Part shown: one piece after another, positions 16,137 through 24,529 of the stretch | Layout: every line of letters begins with the position of its first letter | Position numbering within the stretch: position 1 is the stretch's first letter | From: Streptomyces griseoloalbus | GTDB lineage: Bacteria; Actinomycetota; Actinomycetes; Streptomycetales; Streptomycetaceae | Assembly (NCBI GenBank): GCA_014650015.1 | Contig: BMUD01000017.1 | Location: forward strand, 113,559 to 177,558 | Direction of reading: 5' to 3' | Length of the DNA stretch: 64,000 nt | Program-made: the position numbers and the translations under genes | The notes under the pieces: generated by a model | The model's database searches: none | Told to the model about the DNA's origin: nothing | The model's input: only the letters and a program-made list of their open reading frames with translations

Positions 16137-17074
16137 CCGCCACGACAACGGCCCCCGTGGCCGCACCAGAGACACGACCGGCCCCTCGCCGGCCCTCCCC
16201 GCGGCTGCGCGCCTGGGCCACCCGGGCCCCGCTCCTGCCCGCCCTGATCTTCATGATCGCGGTCACCCAGCTGCCCTTCGTGGCGACCCTGGTGATCTCC
16301 TTCTTCGACTGGAACGCCCTCTACCCCGACGCCCGGAGCTTCGCCGGCCTCGGCAACTACCAGGAGGTCCTCACCGACGAGGCCCTGCGCAAGTCGGTGT
16401 GGACGACGATCCTGCTGACGGTGGCGGTCGTACTGGCCAGCCTCGTCCTCGGTCTGCTCCTCGCCCTCCTGCTGGACCGCAAGTTCCGCGGCCGGGGTCT
16501 GGTGCGCACCCTGCTCATCGCCCCGTTCCTGGTGGTCCCGGTGGCGGCGGCGCTGCTGTGGAAGCACGTCCTCTACAACCCCGAGTACGGCCTCCTCAAC
16601 GGCCTGCTGCACTACGTGGGCGGCCCCCAGCCCGACTGGATCTCCGACACCCCGCTGCTCGCCGTCGAGGCGGCGCTGGTGTGGCAGTGGACCCCCTTCA
16701 TGATGCTGATCCTGCTGGCCGGCCTGCAGAGCAGGGACCAGCAGCAGATGGAGGCCGCCCGGGTGGACGGGGCGAGCAACTGGCAGATCTTCCGCTACCT
16801 GACCCTGCCCCACCTGCGCCGCTACCTCGAACTGGGCGCCCTGCTCGGATCGATCTACATCGTGCAGAACTTCGACGCGGTCTTCACGATCACGTCCGGC
16901 GGTCTGGGCACCGCGAACCTGCCCTACACCGTCTACCAGACCTTCTACCAGGCTCACGAGAACGGCCTCGCCTCGGCGGCCGGCGTCCTGGTCGTCATCG
17001 GCTCGCTCGTCATCGCGACCCTCGCCCTGCGCGTGGTGTCGTCCCTGTTCCGTGAGGAGGCGTCCCGCGCATGA
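16133..17074 (+). CDS. Polyol/sugar ABC permease (MalF-type)
   Basis: A 313-residue permease with six membrane segments. Landmarks are the first segment ALIFMIAVTQLPFVATLVIS (about 37-56), SFFDWNALYPD, typical of polyol transporters, and the EAA loop MEAARVDGASNWQIFRYLTLP (about 205-225). It overlaps the binding-protein gene (ATGA at 16133) and the second permease (ATGA at 17071). No ATPase gene follows, which is normal where a shared MsiK energises several importers. Confidence 0.9.
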   Translation: MTATTTAPVAAPETRPAPRRPSPRLRAWATRAPLLPALIFMIAVTQLPFVATLVISFFDWNALYPDARSFAGLGNYQEVLTDEALRKSVWTTILLTVAVVLASLVLGLLLALLLDRKFRGRGLVRTLLIAPFLVVPVAAALLWKHVLYNPEYGLLNGLLHYVGGPQPDWISDTPLLAVEAALVWQWTPFMMLILLAGLQSRDQQQMEAARVDGASNWQIFRYLTLPHLRRYLELGALLGSIYIVQNFDAVFTITSGGLGTANLPYTVYQTFYQAHENGLASAAGVLVVIGSLVIATLALRVVSSLFREEASRA

Positions 17075-17922
17075 GCAACGTCGCCGTACGCACCAGCGGC
17101 CGGTTCCGGAGCGGAGCGGGCCTCGGCCTGGTCGCCTGGCTGGCCGGCATCGTGTTCTTCCTGCCCATCGCCTGGATGACCCTGACGTCCTTCCACTCCG
17201 AGGCGGACGCGGCCACCAACCCGCCGTCCTTCGCGGCCGCCCTCACCCTCGACGGCTACCGCGAGTTCTTCGGCGCGGGCGGCGGCGCGAGCCCCTGGCC
17301 GTCCCTGATCAACTCGCTGGTGGCGTCCGTCGCCTCGACGCTGCTGGTCCTGGTGCTGTCCCTCCCCGCGGCCTACGCCCTGTCCATCCGCCCGGTGAAG
17401 AAGTGGACGGACGTCCTGTTCTTCTTCCTCTCCACCAAGATGCTGCCGGTGGTGGCGGGCCTGCTGCCGATCTACCTGTTCGCCAAGAACACCGACATGC
17501 TGGACAACATCTGGCTGCTGGTCATCCTCTACACCTCGATGAACCTGCCGATCGCGGTGTGGATGATGCAGTCCTTCCTCGCCGAGGTGCCGGTCGCGAT
17601 CATCGAAGCGGCGCGGGTGGACGGCGCGAAGCTGCCGACCATCCTGACCCGGGTCGTCGCGCCCATCGCGCTCCCCGGCATCGCCGCCACCTCCCTCATC
17701 TGCTTCATCTTCAGCTGGAATGAACTGCTGTTCGCCCGCGTGCTGACGGGTGTGGTGGCCGAGACCGCCCCCGTCTTCCTGACCGGCTTCATCACCAGCC
17801 AGGGCCTGTTCCTGGCCAAGGTGTGCGCCGCGTCGCTCGTCATCTCCCTGCCGGTGCTCGCCGCGGGGTTCGCCGCCCAGGACAAACTCGTCCAGGGCCT
17901 GTCGTTGGGAGCCGTGAAATGA
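17071..17922 (+). CDS. Polyol/sugar ABC permease (MalG-type)
   Basis: A 283-residue permease, partner of the preceding one. Six membrane segments; the EAA loop reads IIEAARVDGAKLPTILTRVV. The phrase FFFLSTKMLPVVAGLLPIYL is typical of the mannitol/sorbitol importer branch. Start and stop both overlap neighbours by ATGA, so the whole binding protein-permease-permease-dehydrogenase set is a single translationally coupled unit. Confidence 0.9.
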   Translation: MSNVAVRTSGRFRSGAGLGLVAWLAGIVFFLPIAWMTLTSFHSEADAATNPPSFAAALTLDGYREFFGAGGGASPWPSLINSLVASVASTLLVLVLSLPAAYALSIRPVKKWTDVLFFFLSTKMLPVVAGLLPIYLFAKNTDMLDNIWLLVILYTSMNLPIAVWMMQSFLAEVPVAIIEAARVDGAKLPTILTRVVAPIALPGIAATSLICFIFSWNELLFARVLTGVVAETAPVFLTGFITSQGLFLAKVCAASLVISLPVLAAGFAAQDKLVQGLSLGAVK

Positions 17923-18908
17923 AGGCCGCCGTCATCGAGTCCGTGGGCAAGGCCGTCGTCGCCGAGGTCCCGGACCCGACCCCGGGACCGCGTGACGTCG
18001 TCGTCGAGGTCGCGGCCTGCGGGCTGTGCGGCACGGACCTGCACATCCTGCAGGGCGAGTTCGCCCCGAAGCTCCCGATCGTGCCAGGGCACGAGTTCGC
18101 CGGCGAGGTGGTCGGCGTCGGCGCCCAGGTCACGGAGGTGGCGGTCGGCGACCGCGTCGCGGTGGACCCCTCCCTCTACTGCTACGAGTGCCGCTACTGC
18201 CGCACCGGCCACAACAACCTCTGCGAACGCTGGGCGGCGATCGGTGTCACCACGGCCGGCGGTGCGGCCCAGTACGCGGTGGCCCCGGTGGCGAACTGCG
18301 TCAAGCTCCCCGAGCACGTCCGCACCCAGGACGCGGCCCTGGTCGAGCCCCTCTCCTGCGCGGTGCGCGGCTACGACGTGCTCCAGTCCCGCCTCGGCGC
18401 CCATGTGCTGATCTACGGCTCCGGGACCATGGGCCTGATGATGCTGGAACTGGCCAAGCGCACCGGCGCGGCGAGCGTGGACATGGTGGACCTGAATCCG
18501 TCCCGTCTGGAGACCGCACGGCAGCTGGGGGTCTCGGCCTCGGCGGCGAACGCGGACGAGCTGGACCGGCCCCAGGGCTGGGACCTCGTCATCGACGCGA
18601 CGGGCAACGCGGCGGCGATCCAGGACGGCCTGGACCGCGTGGCCAAGGCCGGCACGTTCCTCCAGTTCGGCGTCGCCGACTACGCGACACGTGTGACGAT
18701 CGACCCGTACCGGATCTACAACCAGGAGATCACGATCACGGGATCGATGGCCGTCCTGCACAGCTTCGAGCGGGCGGCGGAACTCTTCGCGGGTGGCGTC
18801 CTGGACCCGGACGTCTTCATCAGCGACCGCATCCCGCTGGACCGCTACCCGCAGGCACTGGAGCAGTTCGCGGCGGGCGTGGGCCGGAAGATCGTGGTGG
18901 TGCCGTAG
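17919..18908 (+). CDS. Zinc-dependent alcohol (polyol) dehydrogenase
   Basis: A 329-residue medium-chain dehydrogenase. The catalytic zinc site is CGLCGTDLH (Cys about 37) with PGHEFAGEVVG (His-Glu about 59-60), the structural zinc site is CYECRYCRTGHNNLC, and the NAD-binding turn is YGSGTMGLMML. Such enzymes at the end of polyol ABC operons oxidise sorbitol, arabitol, xylitol or similar to the ketose. ATG 17919 overlaps the permease stop. It is the last gene of the operon; a strong hairpin follows at 18917. The substrate is inferred from context. Confidence 0.9.
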   Translation: MKAAVIESVGKAVVAEVPDPTPGPRDVVVEVAACGLCGTDLHILQGEFAPKLPIVPGHEFAGEVVGVGAQVTEVAVGDRVAVDPSLYCYECRYCRTGHNNLCERWAAIGVTTAGGAAQYAVAPVANCVKLPEHVRTQDAALVEPLSCAVRGYDVLQSRLGAHVLIYGSGTMGLMMLELAKRTGAASVDMVDLNPSRLETARQLGVSASAANADELDRPQGWDLVIDATGNAAAIQDGLDRVAKAGTFLQFGVADYATRVTIDPYRIYNQEITITGSMAVLHSFERAAELFAGGVLDPDVFISDRIPLDRYPQALEQFAAGVGRKIVVVP

Positions 18909-18916
18909 GTTTTCCA

Positions 18917-18990
18917 CCCCCGCCGCCCCTTCCCGTCCCCCTTCCCCGGGGGCAGCGCCCCCGGGACGCGACGGGCGAGGGCGGCGGGGG
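18917..18990 (+). terminator. Nested inverted-repeat terminator after the polyol operon
   Basis: A perfect 12-bp outer stem (CCCCCGCCGCCC at 18917-18928 with its complement at 18979-18990) encloses a perfect 9-bp inner hairpin (CCCGGGGGC 18945-18953, loop AGC, complement 18957-18965). No T-run follows, which is common for Streptomyces terminators. Confidence 0.7.
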
Positions 18991-19066
18991 CGAGCACAGC
19001 ACGATCCACTGGTCCGATCGGGCTGAGGTAAGGGAACGGCAAAACGCCCCCGCTCGTTCACCCGGC

Positions 19067-20293
19067 ATGACAGCTATGACCCCCGGCTCGAACATCCCTC
19101 TCCCCACCGCCCGCGTGACGGTGGACGTCGCCGCCCCCGTGCGGCTCGACGTTTCGGGCCTGCTGCTCACCGCCGACGGCAAGGTGCGCTCCGACGACGA
19201 CTTCATCTTCTACAACCAGCCCGCCGGCCCCGGCGTGACCTACCGCTCCGGCGGCGGCACCGCCCCCGACGCCATCACGGTCGACACCACGGCCGTCCCG
19301 CCCGGCATCGAGAAGATCGTCGTCACCGCTAGCCCCGACGCCGCGGGCCAGACCTTCCAGGGCTTCGAACCGACCGCCACCATCCGCAGCGCGGACGACA
19401 ACGCGGTCCTGGCCACGTTCACACCGCCGAGCCTCGGCGCCGAGACCGCCCTGGTGGTCGTCGAGATCTACCTGCGCAACGGCGCCTGGAAGGCCCGCGC
19501 CGTCGGCCAGGGATACGCCAACGGCCTGGCCGGCATCGCCACCGACTTCGGCGTCACGGTCGAGGAACCGGCCGCCCCGGCCCAGCCTGCCACCGCACCG
19601 CAGCAGCCGGCCGCCGTGCAGCCCCCGGTGGCCCCGCCCGCCCCGCCGATGTCCGCCCCGCAGGCACCCCCCGCCCCCGCCGCGCCCCCGGCCCCGCCCG
19701 CCGTCCCCGGCACCGGGAAGATCAACCTCGACAAGGGCCGGGTCAGCCTCCAGAAGAACCAGACCGTCTCCCTGGTGAAGGGCGGCCGCCCGCTGCTGTC
19801 CCAGGTCAAGATGGGCCTCGGCTGGGAGCCGGCCTACCGGGGCAAGGACATCGACCTCGACGCCTCGGTGATCGCCTACGGCCCGCAGCGCAACCACATC
19901 GACAGCTGCTACTTCGGCAAGCTCCAGATCGTGAACGGCGCGATCCGGCACTCCGGCGACAACCTCACCGGCGAGGGCGGCGGGGACGACGAGGTGATCA
20001 CCGTGGACCTCGGCCGCCTCCCCCAGGACGTCAGCGGCCTGGTCTTCACGGTCAACTCCTTCTCGGGGCAGAAGTTCACCCAGGTCGCCAAGGCGTACTG
20101 CCGTCTGCTGGACGCCACCACCGGCGAGGAACTGGTCCGCTTCGACCTCACCAGCGCCGAACCACAGACGGGCGTGATGATGGCGAAGCTGATCCGCCAG
20201 TTCTCCGGCGAGTGGGAGATGACCGCGATGGGCGACTTCGTGAAGTCCCGCACGGTCCGCGGAATGGTGAAGCCGGCCGCGCAGGCACTGTAA
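19067..20293 (+). CDS. TerD-family protein with two TerD domains
   Basis: A 408-residue cytoplasmic protein with two TerD (tellurite/stress) domains. The first (about 15-165) has DGKVRSDDDFIFYNQP, the Ca2+-binding hallmark. A linker of roughly 60 residues made of Ala/Pro/Gln follows, and a second, more diverged domain (about 220-400) contains QVKMGLGWEPAY, LDASVIAYG, IDSCYFGKLQ and DEVITVDLGRLP. TerD proteins act in tellurite resistance, stress signalling and morphogenesis in Streptomyces; the exact role here is unknown. The start is ATG 19067, with a second in-frame ATG three codons later. It is monocistronic between two strong hairpins. Confidence 0.9.
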   Translation: MTAMTPGSNIPLPTARVTVDVAAPVRLDVSGLLLTADGKVRSDDDFIFYNQPAGPGVTYRSGGGTAPDAITVDTTAVPPGIEKIVVTASPDAAGQTFQGFEPTATIRSADDNAVLATFTPPSLGAETALVVVEIYLRNGAWKARAVGQGYANGLAGIATDFGVTVEEPAAPAQPATAPQQPAAVQPPVAPPAPPMSAPQAPPAPAAPPAPPAVPGTGKINLDKGRVSLQKNQTVSLVKGGRPLLSQVKMGLGWEPAYRGKDIDLDASVIAYGPQRNHIDSCYFGKLQIVNGAIRHSGDNLTGEGGGDDEVITVDLGRLPQDVSGLVFTVNSFSGQKFTQVAKAYCRLLDATTGEELVRFDLTSAEPQTGVMMAKLIRQFSGEWEMTAMGDFVKSRTVRGMVKPAAQAL

Positions 20294-20313
20294 CGGCACC
20301 CGGCAAGCCGTCA

Positions 20314-20337
20314 GGCGCCCCCGATACCGGGGGCGCC
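20314..20337. terminator. Bidirectional terminator hairpin
   Basis: A perfect 9-bp stem GGCGCCCCC (20314-20322), 6-base loop, and complement (20329-20337), located between the convergent TerD and TetR genes. It sits 4 bp before the TetR stop at 20342. Confidence 0.8.
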
Positions 20338-20341
20338 CGGC

Positions 20342-20911
20342 CTACACCCGCAGCCCCGTCATCACCAGCTCCAGGTACCGGCGCAGGTACGCGCCCTCCC
20401 CGCCCGCCAGCTCCGAAGCCGTGGCCACCCCGTGGGCCAGCCGCAGCACATCGACCGGCTCGACGTCCCCCCGCAGCGCACCCGCCTCCTGAGCCGCCCC
20501 GACCAGCCGGGCCACGGCCCGCATCAACGGATCGCAGCAATCGGTGCCGTCACCCGCGGTCCCGCCGCCGCCGACGGCCGAACCGAGCAGCGCCCTGAGC
20601 CCGCGGATCTGGATCATCCCGGCGCCGAGCTCGTTCAGCCACTCCACCAGTGCCTCACCGGGCGGCAGCCGTTCGCCCAGCTCACCGGCGCGCGCCGCGA
20701 TCGACGCGATCCGGTCGACATAGGCGGCCTCCAACAGCGCCCGGCGCGTCGGGAAGTGCCGGTAGAGCGTGCCCGAACCGACGCCGGCCCGCTTCGCTAT
20801 GTCATCGAGCGAGGCACCCTCACCATGCGCGGCAAAGGCCTCCACCGCCACCTTCAGCAACCGCTCGTGATTCCGCCGAGCGTCCGCGCGCATGGTCCTG
20901 ACCTGCGCCAT
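20342..20911 (-). CDS. TetR-family transcriptional regulator
   Basis: A 189-residue repressor. The DNA-binding domain reads RRNHERLLKVAVEAFAAHGE then ASLDDIAKRAGVGSGTLYRHFPTR (about 12-57), a full TetR helix-turn-helix. The C-terminal ligand domain is typical of the SACE_7040-like group. ATG 20911 starts the frame; an internal ATG lies six codons later. No obvious target gene is adjacent: upstream there is a 319-bp empty gap and downstream the convergent TerD gene. The ligand is unknown. Confidence 0.9.
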   Translation of the reverse strand: MAQVRTMRADARRNHERLLKVAVEAFAAHGEGASLDDIAKRAGVGSGTLYRHFPTRRALLEAAYVDRIASIAARAGELGERLPPGEALVEWLNELGAGMIQIRGLRALLGSAVGGGGTAGDGTDCCDPLMRAVARLVGAAQEAGALRGDVEPVDVLRLAHGVATASELAGGEGAYLRRYLELVMTGLRV

Positions 20912-21230
20912 CCGCCACTCCTCGCACCCGGGGACCCTCCCCGTACCCTACCGAGCGGGGGACGCGGAGGGGCCCGGACCGGACGCACCGCCTCAGGCGG
21001 CCACGGCCGGTCGGCGTTCCGGCCGGCCTCGAGCAGCGGGACCATCCGGAAGGCGGCGTCCGACAGGCCCCCGGCGGTTGCCGGTTGGCGGTGCCCGAGG
21101 GGCCGTGGCCCGCCCGGTAGCCGGCGAGGTTCCGGGTGTGGACCGGCACGTCGGCCGGGACAGGTCCTGCCTTCGCACCTGGACGTGCATCACTCCAAGG
21201 GGGCGGTCCTCGCTCGGGCGAGCGAATTGA
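20912..21230. other. Intergenic gap, no gene recognised
   Basis: About 320 bp upstream of tetR and downstream of the convergent-side PhoX-like gene. Short open frames on both strands are Arg/Gly/Pro-rich and resemble no family. A small dyad CGCTCG-GG-CGAGCG lies near 21211-21224 and may act as terminator for the gene ending at 21231. Confidence 0.5.
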
Positions 21231-22688
21231 TCACCGGCGCTTCTGCCGCTTCCAGGGCCCCGTGATGGCGAGCATGATGCCCGGTTCCTGGATGTTGGCG
21301 TAGAGGGTCCTGCCGTCGGGCGAGAAGGTGACGCCGGTGAATTCGCTGAACTCCGGCTCCTCCTCGGTGCCGATGTTCAGTTCGTTGCGGGCGATGGGGT
21401 AGGTGCGTCCGCTGTCGGTGGCGCCGAACAGGTGCTGCACGCCCTCGCCGTCCTCGGCGATGATCAGGCCGCCGTACGGCGAGACGGTGATGTTGTCGGG
21501 TCCGTCGAAGGCGCCGTCCTCGGACGGATCCCGGTTGACGCCGAGCAGGACCTTCAACGTCAGCGTGCGGCGCTTGGGGTCGTAGAACCAGACCTGGCCG
21601 TCGTGCTGGACGGGGCTCTCGTCCCGGGCGTACGAGGCGACGATGTACGCCCCGCCGTCGCCCCACCACATGCCCTCCAGCTTGCGCGCGCGGGTGACCT
21701 CGCCGGCCTGGAACTGCTCGCGGACCGCGACCTCGCGGGCGTCGCGGTCGGGCACGTCCACCCAGTCGACGCCGTACACCGTGCCGGTCCTCGTGGCGCG
21801 GGAGAGGTCGTCGACGTACCGGCCGCCGGAGTCGTAGCACTTGGGCGCCTGGAGGACGCCGGCGTCGTCGGGGAGGTCGCGGAGGGTGCCGGGGCCGTAG
21901 CGGAAGCCCTCCGGCGGGGTCCAGCGGTAGAAGAGGCCGTTGGGCTCGTCGGCGTCCTCGGTGAGGTAGGCGTGGCCGCGCTTGGTGTCGATGACGACGG
22001 CCTCGTGGTCGTAGCGGCCGAAGAACTTCAGCGGCTTGGGGTCGCGGTTGGCGCGCCGGTCGGCGGGGTCGACCTCGAAGACGTAGCCGTGGTCCTTGGT
22101 CATGCCGTTCTCGCCGGCCCGGTCGGAGTTCTCCTCGCAGGTGAGCCAGGTGCCCCACGGGGTGCTGCCGCCGGCGCAGTTGTTGGCGGTGCCGGCGATG
22201 CCGACCCACTCGGCGACGCTGCCGTCGGGACGGACCTCGACGACGGTGCAGCCGCCGGGTGCGGCCGGGTCGTAGACGAGGCCCTCGACGAGCGGCACCG
22301 GGAACTCGGCCTCGTCGCGCGGGCCGTCCATCTCGTGGTTGTTGACCAGGAGGGTGCTGCCGCGCGGGCCGGGGAAGGCGGCCGTGCCGTCGTGATCGGC
22401 GGGCGTGAACTCGCCCGATTCCAGCCGGGTCCTGCCGGTGTGGGTGAGGACGCGGTACGTGAAGCCCGCGGGCAGGGCGAGGAGTCCGGCCGGGTCCGGG
22501 ACGAGCGGCCCGTAGCCGATGCCCCCGTGCCGGCTCGCCGCGTCCTCGGAGTGCGCGTCCGCGGTCTCGGTGTCGGCGGACGCGAGGGCGTTGGGCGCGG
22601 AGGCGAGGGCGCCGACACTGCCCGCCAGCGCGACGCCGGCACCGGCGATCGCGGACGTTCTGGCGAAGTCCCTGCGGGTGAGCGACAT
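21231..22688 (-). CDS. PhoX-like alkaline phosphatase / DUF839 protein, Tat-exported
   Basis: A 485-residue secreted protein of the PhoX (DUF839) family, Ca2+/Fe3+-dependent phosphatases. The N-terminus has the twin-arginine motif LTRRDFARTSA and a hydrophobic stretch ending near an Ala-rich cleavage region. PhoX signatures include LVNNHEMDGPRDE, TWLTCEENSD, YDHEAVVIDTKRGHAYLTED, KLEGMWWGDGGAY and GPDNITVSPYGGL with the metal-binding Glu/Asp residues. ATG 22688 begins the Tat signal; sequence upstream is promoter. A two-unit PHO box lies about 70 bp upstream, which supports phosphate control and the phosphatase assignment. The activity itself is inferred. Confidence 0.85.
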   Translation of the reverse strand: MSLTRRDFARTSAIAGAGVALAGSVGALASAPNALASADTETADAHSEDAASRHGGIGYGPLVPDPAGLLALPAGFTYRVLTHTGRTRLESGEFTPADHDGTAAFPGPRGSTLLVNNHEMDGPRDEAEFPVPLVEGLVYDPAAPGGCTVVEVRPDGSVAEWVGIAGTANNCAGGSTPWGTWLTCEENSDRAGENGMTKDHGYVFEVDPADRRANRDPKPLKFFGRYDHEAVVIDTKRGHAYLTEDADEPNGLFYRWTPPEGFRYGPGTLRDLPDDAGVLQAPKCYDSGGRYVDDLSRATRTGTVYGVDWVDVPDRDAREVAVREQFQAGEVTRARKLEGMWWGDGGAYIVASYARDESPVQHDGQVWFYDPKRRTLTLKVLLGVNRDPSEDGAFDGPDNITVSPYGGLIIAEDGEGVQHLFGATDSGRTYPIARNELNIGTEEEPEFSEFTGVTFSPDGRTLYANIQEPGIMLAITGPWKRQKRR

Positions 22689-22756
22689 GCTGTCTCCTGT
22701 GACGGTGGATAGGCCGTGGAGGGTGGCGGACCCCGTTCGCCCGCCACGCTCCCGCC

Positions 22757-22778
22757 CATCTCTGAACGCCGGTTGAAC
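22757..22778 (-). promoter_or_regulatory. PHO box (PhoP-binding direct repeat)
   Basis: On the minus strand two adjacent 11-bp direct repeats, GTTCAACCGGC (22778-22768) and GTTCAGAGATG (22767-22757), match the Streptomyces PHO-box layout of GTTCA-type 11-bp units. The distance to the phosphatase ATG is about 68 bp. Confidence 0.7.
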
Positions 22779-22871
22779 ACCGAGGGTCCCAACGGTTCTC
22801 GCTTCCGTGAACCACACGGGTTCCCACCCGCCGGCCGGCCACAGGGCCTCGTCCCGTGGTCGGGACGAGCG

Positions 22872-24314
22872 TCAGCCGCCGTGCTGGGACTGCGACCGCG
22901 CCTTGAACGCCGCCTTCCGCGCTTCCTTCGCGATCTTCTTGTCCGGGTGCAGGCGGCCCATCGCCTCCAGTACGTCCGCCGTGGCCGGGTGGTCCACCCG
23001 CCAGACGGCGGCGAAGAAGCCGCTGTGCTGACTCGCCAGTCCCTCCACCAGGGAGCGCAGTTCCTCGGAGTTGCCCTCGGCCGCGAGCTGGGCGGCCACC
23101 GTGTCGATGGTCAGCCAGAAGATCATGGCCTCGGACGGCGGCGGCACGTCCCTCGCCCCGTGCTCGGCCAGCCACACCCGCGCCAGCCCGCCGAGTTCGG
23201 CGTCGTCGAGCACCTCGCGCAGCGCGGGCTCCGCCGAGGCTCCGACCAGCGACAGCGCCTGCTGGCACCGCAGCCGCCGCAGCGGCGCACCCTCGTCCGC
23301 CCCGCGTGCGGCGGCCAGCAACTCCCGTGCGGCGGCGAGGGGTTCGCGTCGGGAGAGCCAGTGCTCGGTCTCCGCGTGGGCCGCCGCGGGCGGGAAGACG
23401 GCCGTGCCGTCGAGCAGCGCGTCGGCGCCCTTGTCCGCGAGGTCGCCGACCGCCGGGGCCTCGAAGCCCGCCTCCAGCAGCCGGGCGCGCAGTCCGTACA
23501 GTCCGAGCGGCGTCAGCCGCACCATGCCGTAACGGGAGACGTCGGTGTCGTCCACCGGCGCCGCGGGCTCCTCGTCGGCGTCGGCCATCAGCGACTCGTC
23601 GACCGGCCGGTACTCCACGAGCCCCACCGGTTCCAGCATCCGGAACTGGTCGTCCAGCCGCATCATGGCGTCGGAGACCTGCTCGAGGACGTCGTTGGTG
23701 GGCTCCGCCATGTCGCCGGGCACGATCACCGACGCGGCCAGCGCGGGCAGCGGCACCATGGTCCCGCCGGGGCCCTCCTCGCCGACGGTCAGCAGGTACA
23801 GGTTGCCGAGCACTCCGTCGAGGAACTCCGCCTCGGCCTCCGGCTCCCAGTCCAGCGCGTCGAGGTCGAGCTCGCCCGAGCCGCCCTCCGCGGCGATGGC
23901 GTCGACCAGCCCGTCGAGATCGGGCACGCTCGCATCGGCGAGCACCGTCTCCAGGGCGGCGAGCCACACCCCGAGCACGTCCTGCGGCGAGCCCGCGGTG
24001 AGCACCGCCAGATCGGCTCCCGCGGCGACCCTCCCCTCCTGCTCGTCGACCACCTCGACGAGCCCGGTGTCCACGGCGACCCGCCAGGCCTCGCCGGCGT
24101 CGGCCGCGGCGTCCTCGCCGGTCAGCCCGAGCTCCGCGGCGGCGGCCGGTACCTGCTCCTCGACGAGGCTGCCGCCGGCGTCCACTCTGGTCTCCGGCCC
24201 GGCCCAGCGGGCGAGCCGGGCGGCCCGGGACAGTACCGGGGTGGACAGGGCGTCGCGCGCCAGCTCCGCCTCGGGGTGCAGCCGCGCCGGCGGCAGGATG
24301 GAGCTGTCTGACAT
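22872..24314 (-). CDS. Conserved hypothetical acidic helical protein
   Basis: A 480-residue soluble protein with no recognised domain. It is rich in Ala, Leu, Glu and Asp, with amphipathic helices throughout and a basic C-terminal tail (HPDKKIAKEARKAAFKARSQ). Stretches such as LRRLRCQQALSLVGASAEPA and MGRLHPDKKIAKEARKAAFK look like helical-hairpin repeats of the HEAT type. The ATG at 24314 has GGAGAAACAG upstream (reading on the minus strand). No signal or membrane segments. Its neighbours are unrelated secreted hydrolases. Function unknown. Confidence 0.7.
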   Translation of the reverse strand: MSDSSILPPARLHPEAELARDALSTPVLSRAARLARWAGPETRVDAGGSLVEEQVPAAAAELGLTGEDAAADAGEAWRVAVDTGLVEVVDEQEGRVAAGADLAVLTAGSPQDVLGVWLAALETVLADASVPDLDGLVDAIAAEGGSGELDLDALDWEPEAEAEFLDGVLGNLYLLTVGEEGPGGTMVPLPALAASVIVPGDMAEPTNDVLEQVSDAMMRLDDQFRMLEPVGLVEYRPVDESLMADADEEPAAPVDDTDVSRYGMVRLTPLGLYGLRARLLEAGFEAPAVGDLADKGADALLDGTAVFPPAAAHAETEHWLSRREPLAAARELLAAARGADEGAPLRRLRCQQALSLVGASAEPALREVLDDAELGGLARVWLAEHGARDVPPPSEAMIFWLTIDTVAAQLAAEGNSEELRSLVEGLASQHSGFFAAVWRVDHPATADVLEAMGRLHPDKKIAKEARKAAFKARSQSQHGG

Positions 24315-24529
24315 CGGCTGTTTCTCCTATGGACGCCTCTTGCTACTCAGCCGCTCAGCCTAGACGGATTTCCACCCATGCGGCCCGCTTCATCTCCTCT
24401 TCGGCGGCCGTACATGGCCGAAACCTTGACAAGTGGCCTGACCAGGCTGGAGATTGACGCGCGTAGACCGGGAGTGGCCCACGCTCCACCTTCGTCCCGG
24501 CGCAGATCACGTCCCCGGAGGGAAATCCG

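Noticed and set aside
19056-19066. Single PHO-box-like unit GTTCACCCGGC before the TerD gene
   Set aside because: Only one 11-bp unit is present; PhoP boxes need at least two adjacent repeats, and neither neighbour fits.
20912-21230. Possible small gene between tetR and the phosphatase
   Set aside because: Frames are Arg/Gly/Pro-rich without ribosome-binding site or resemblance to a family.
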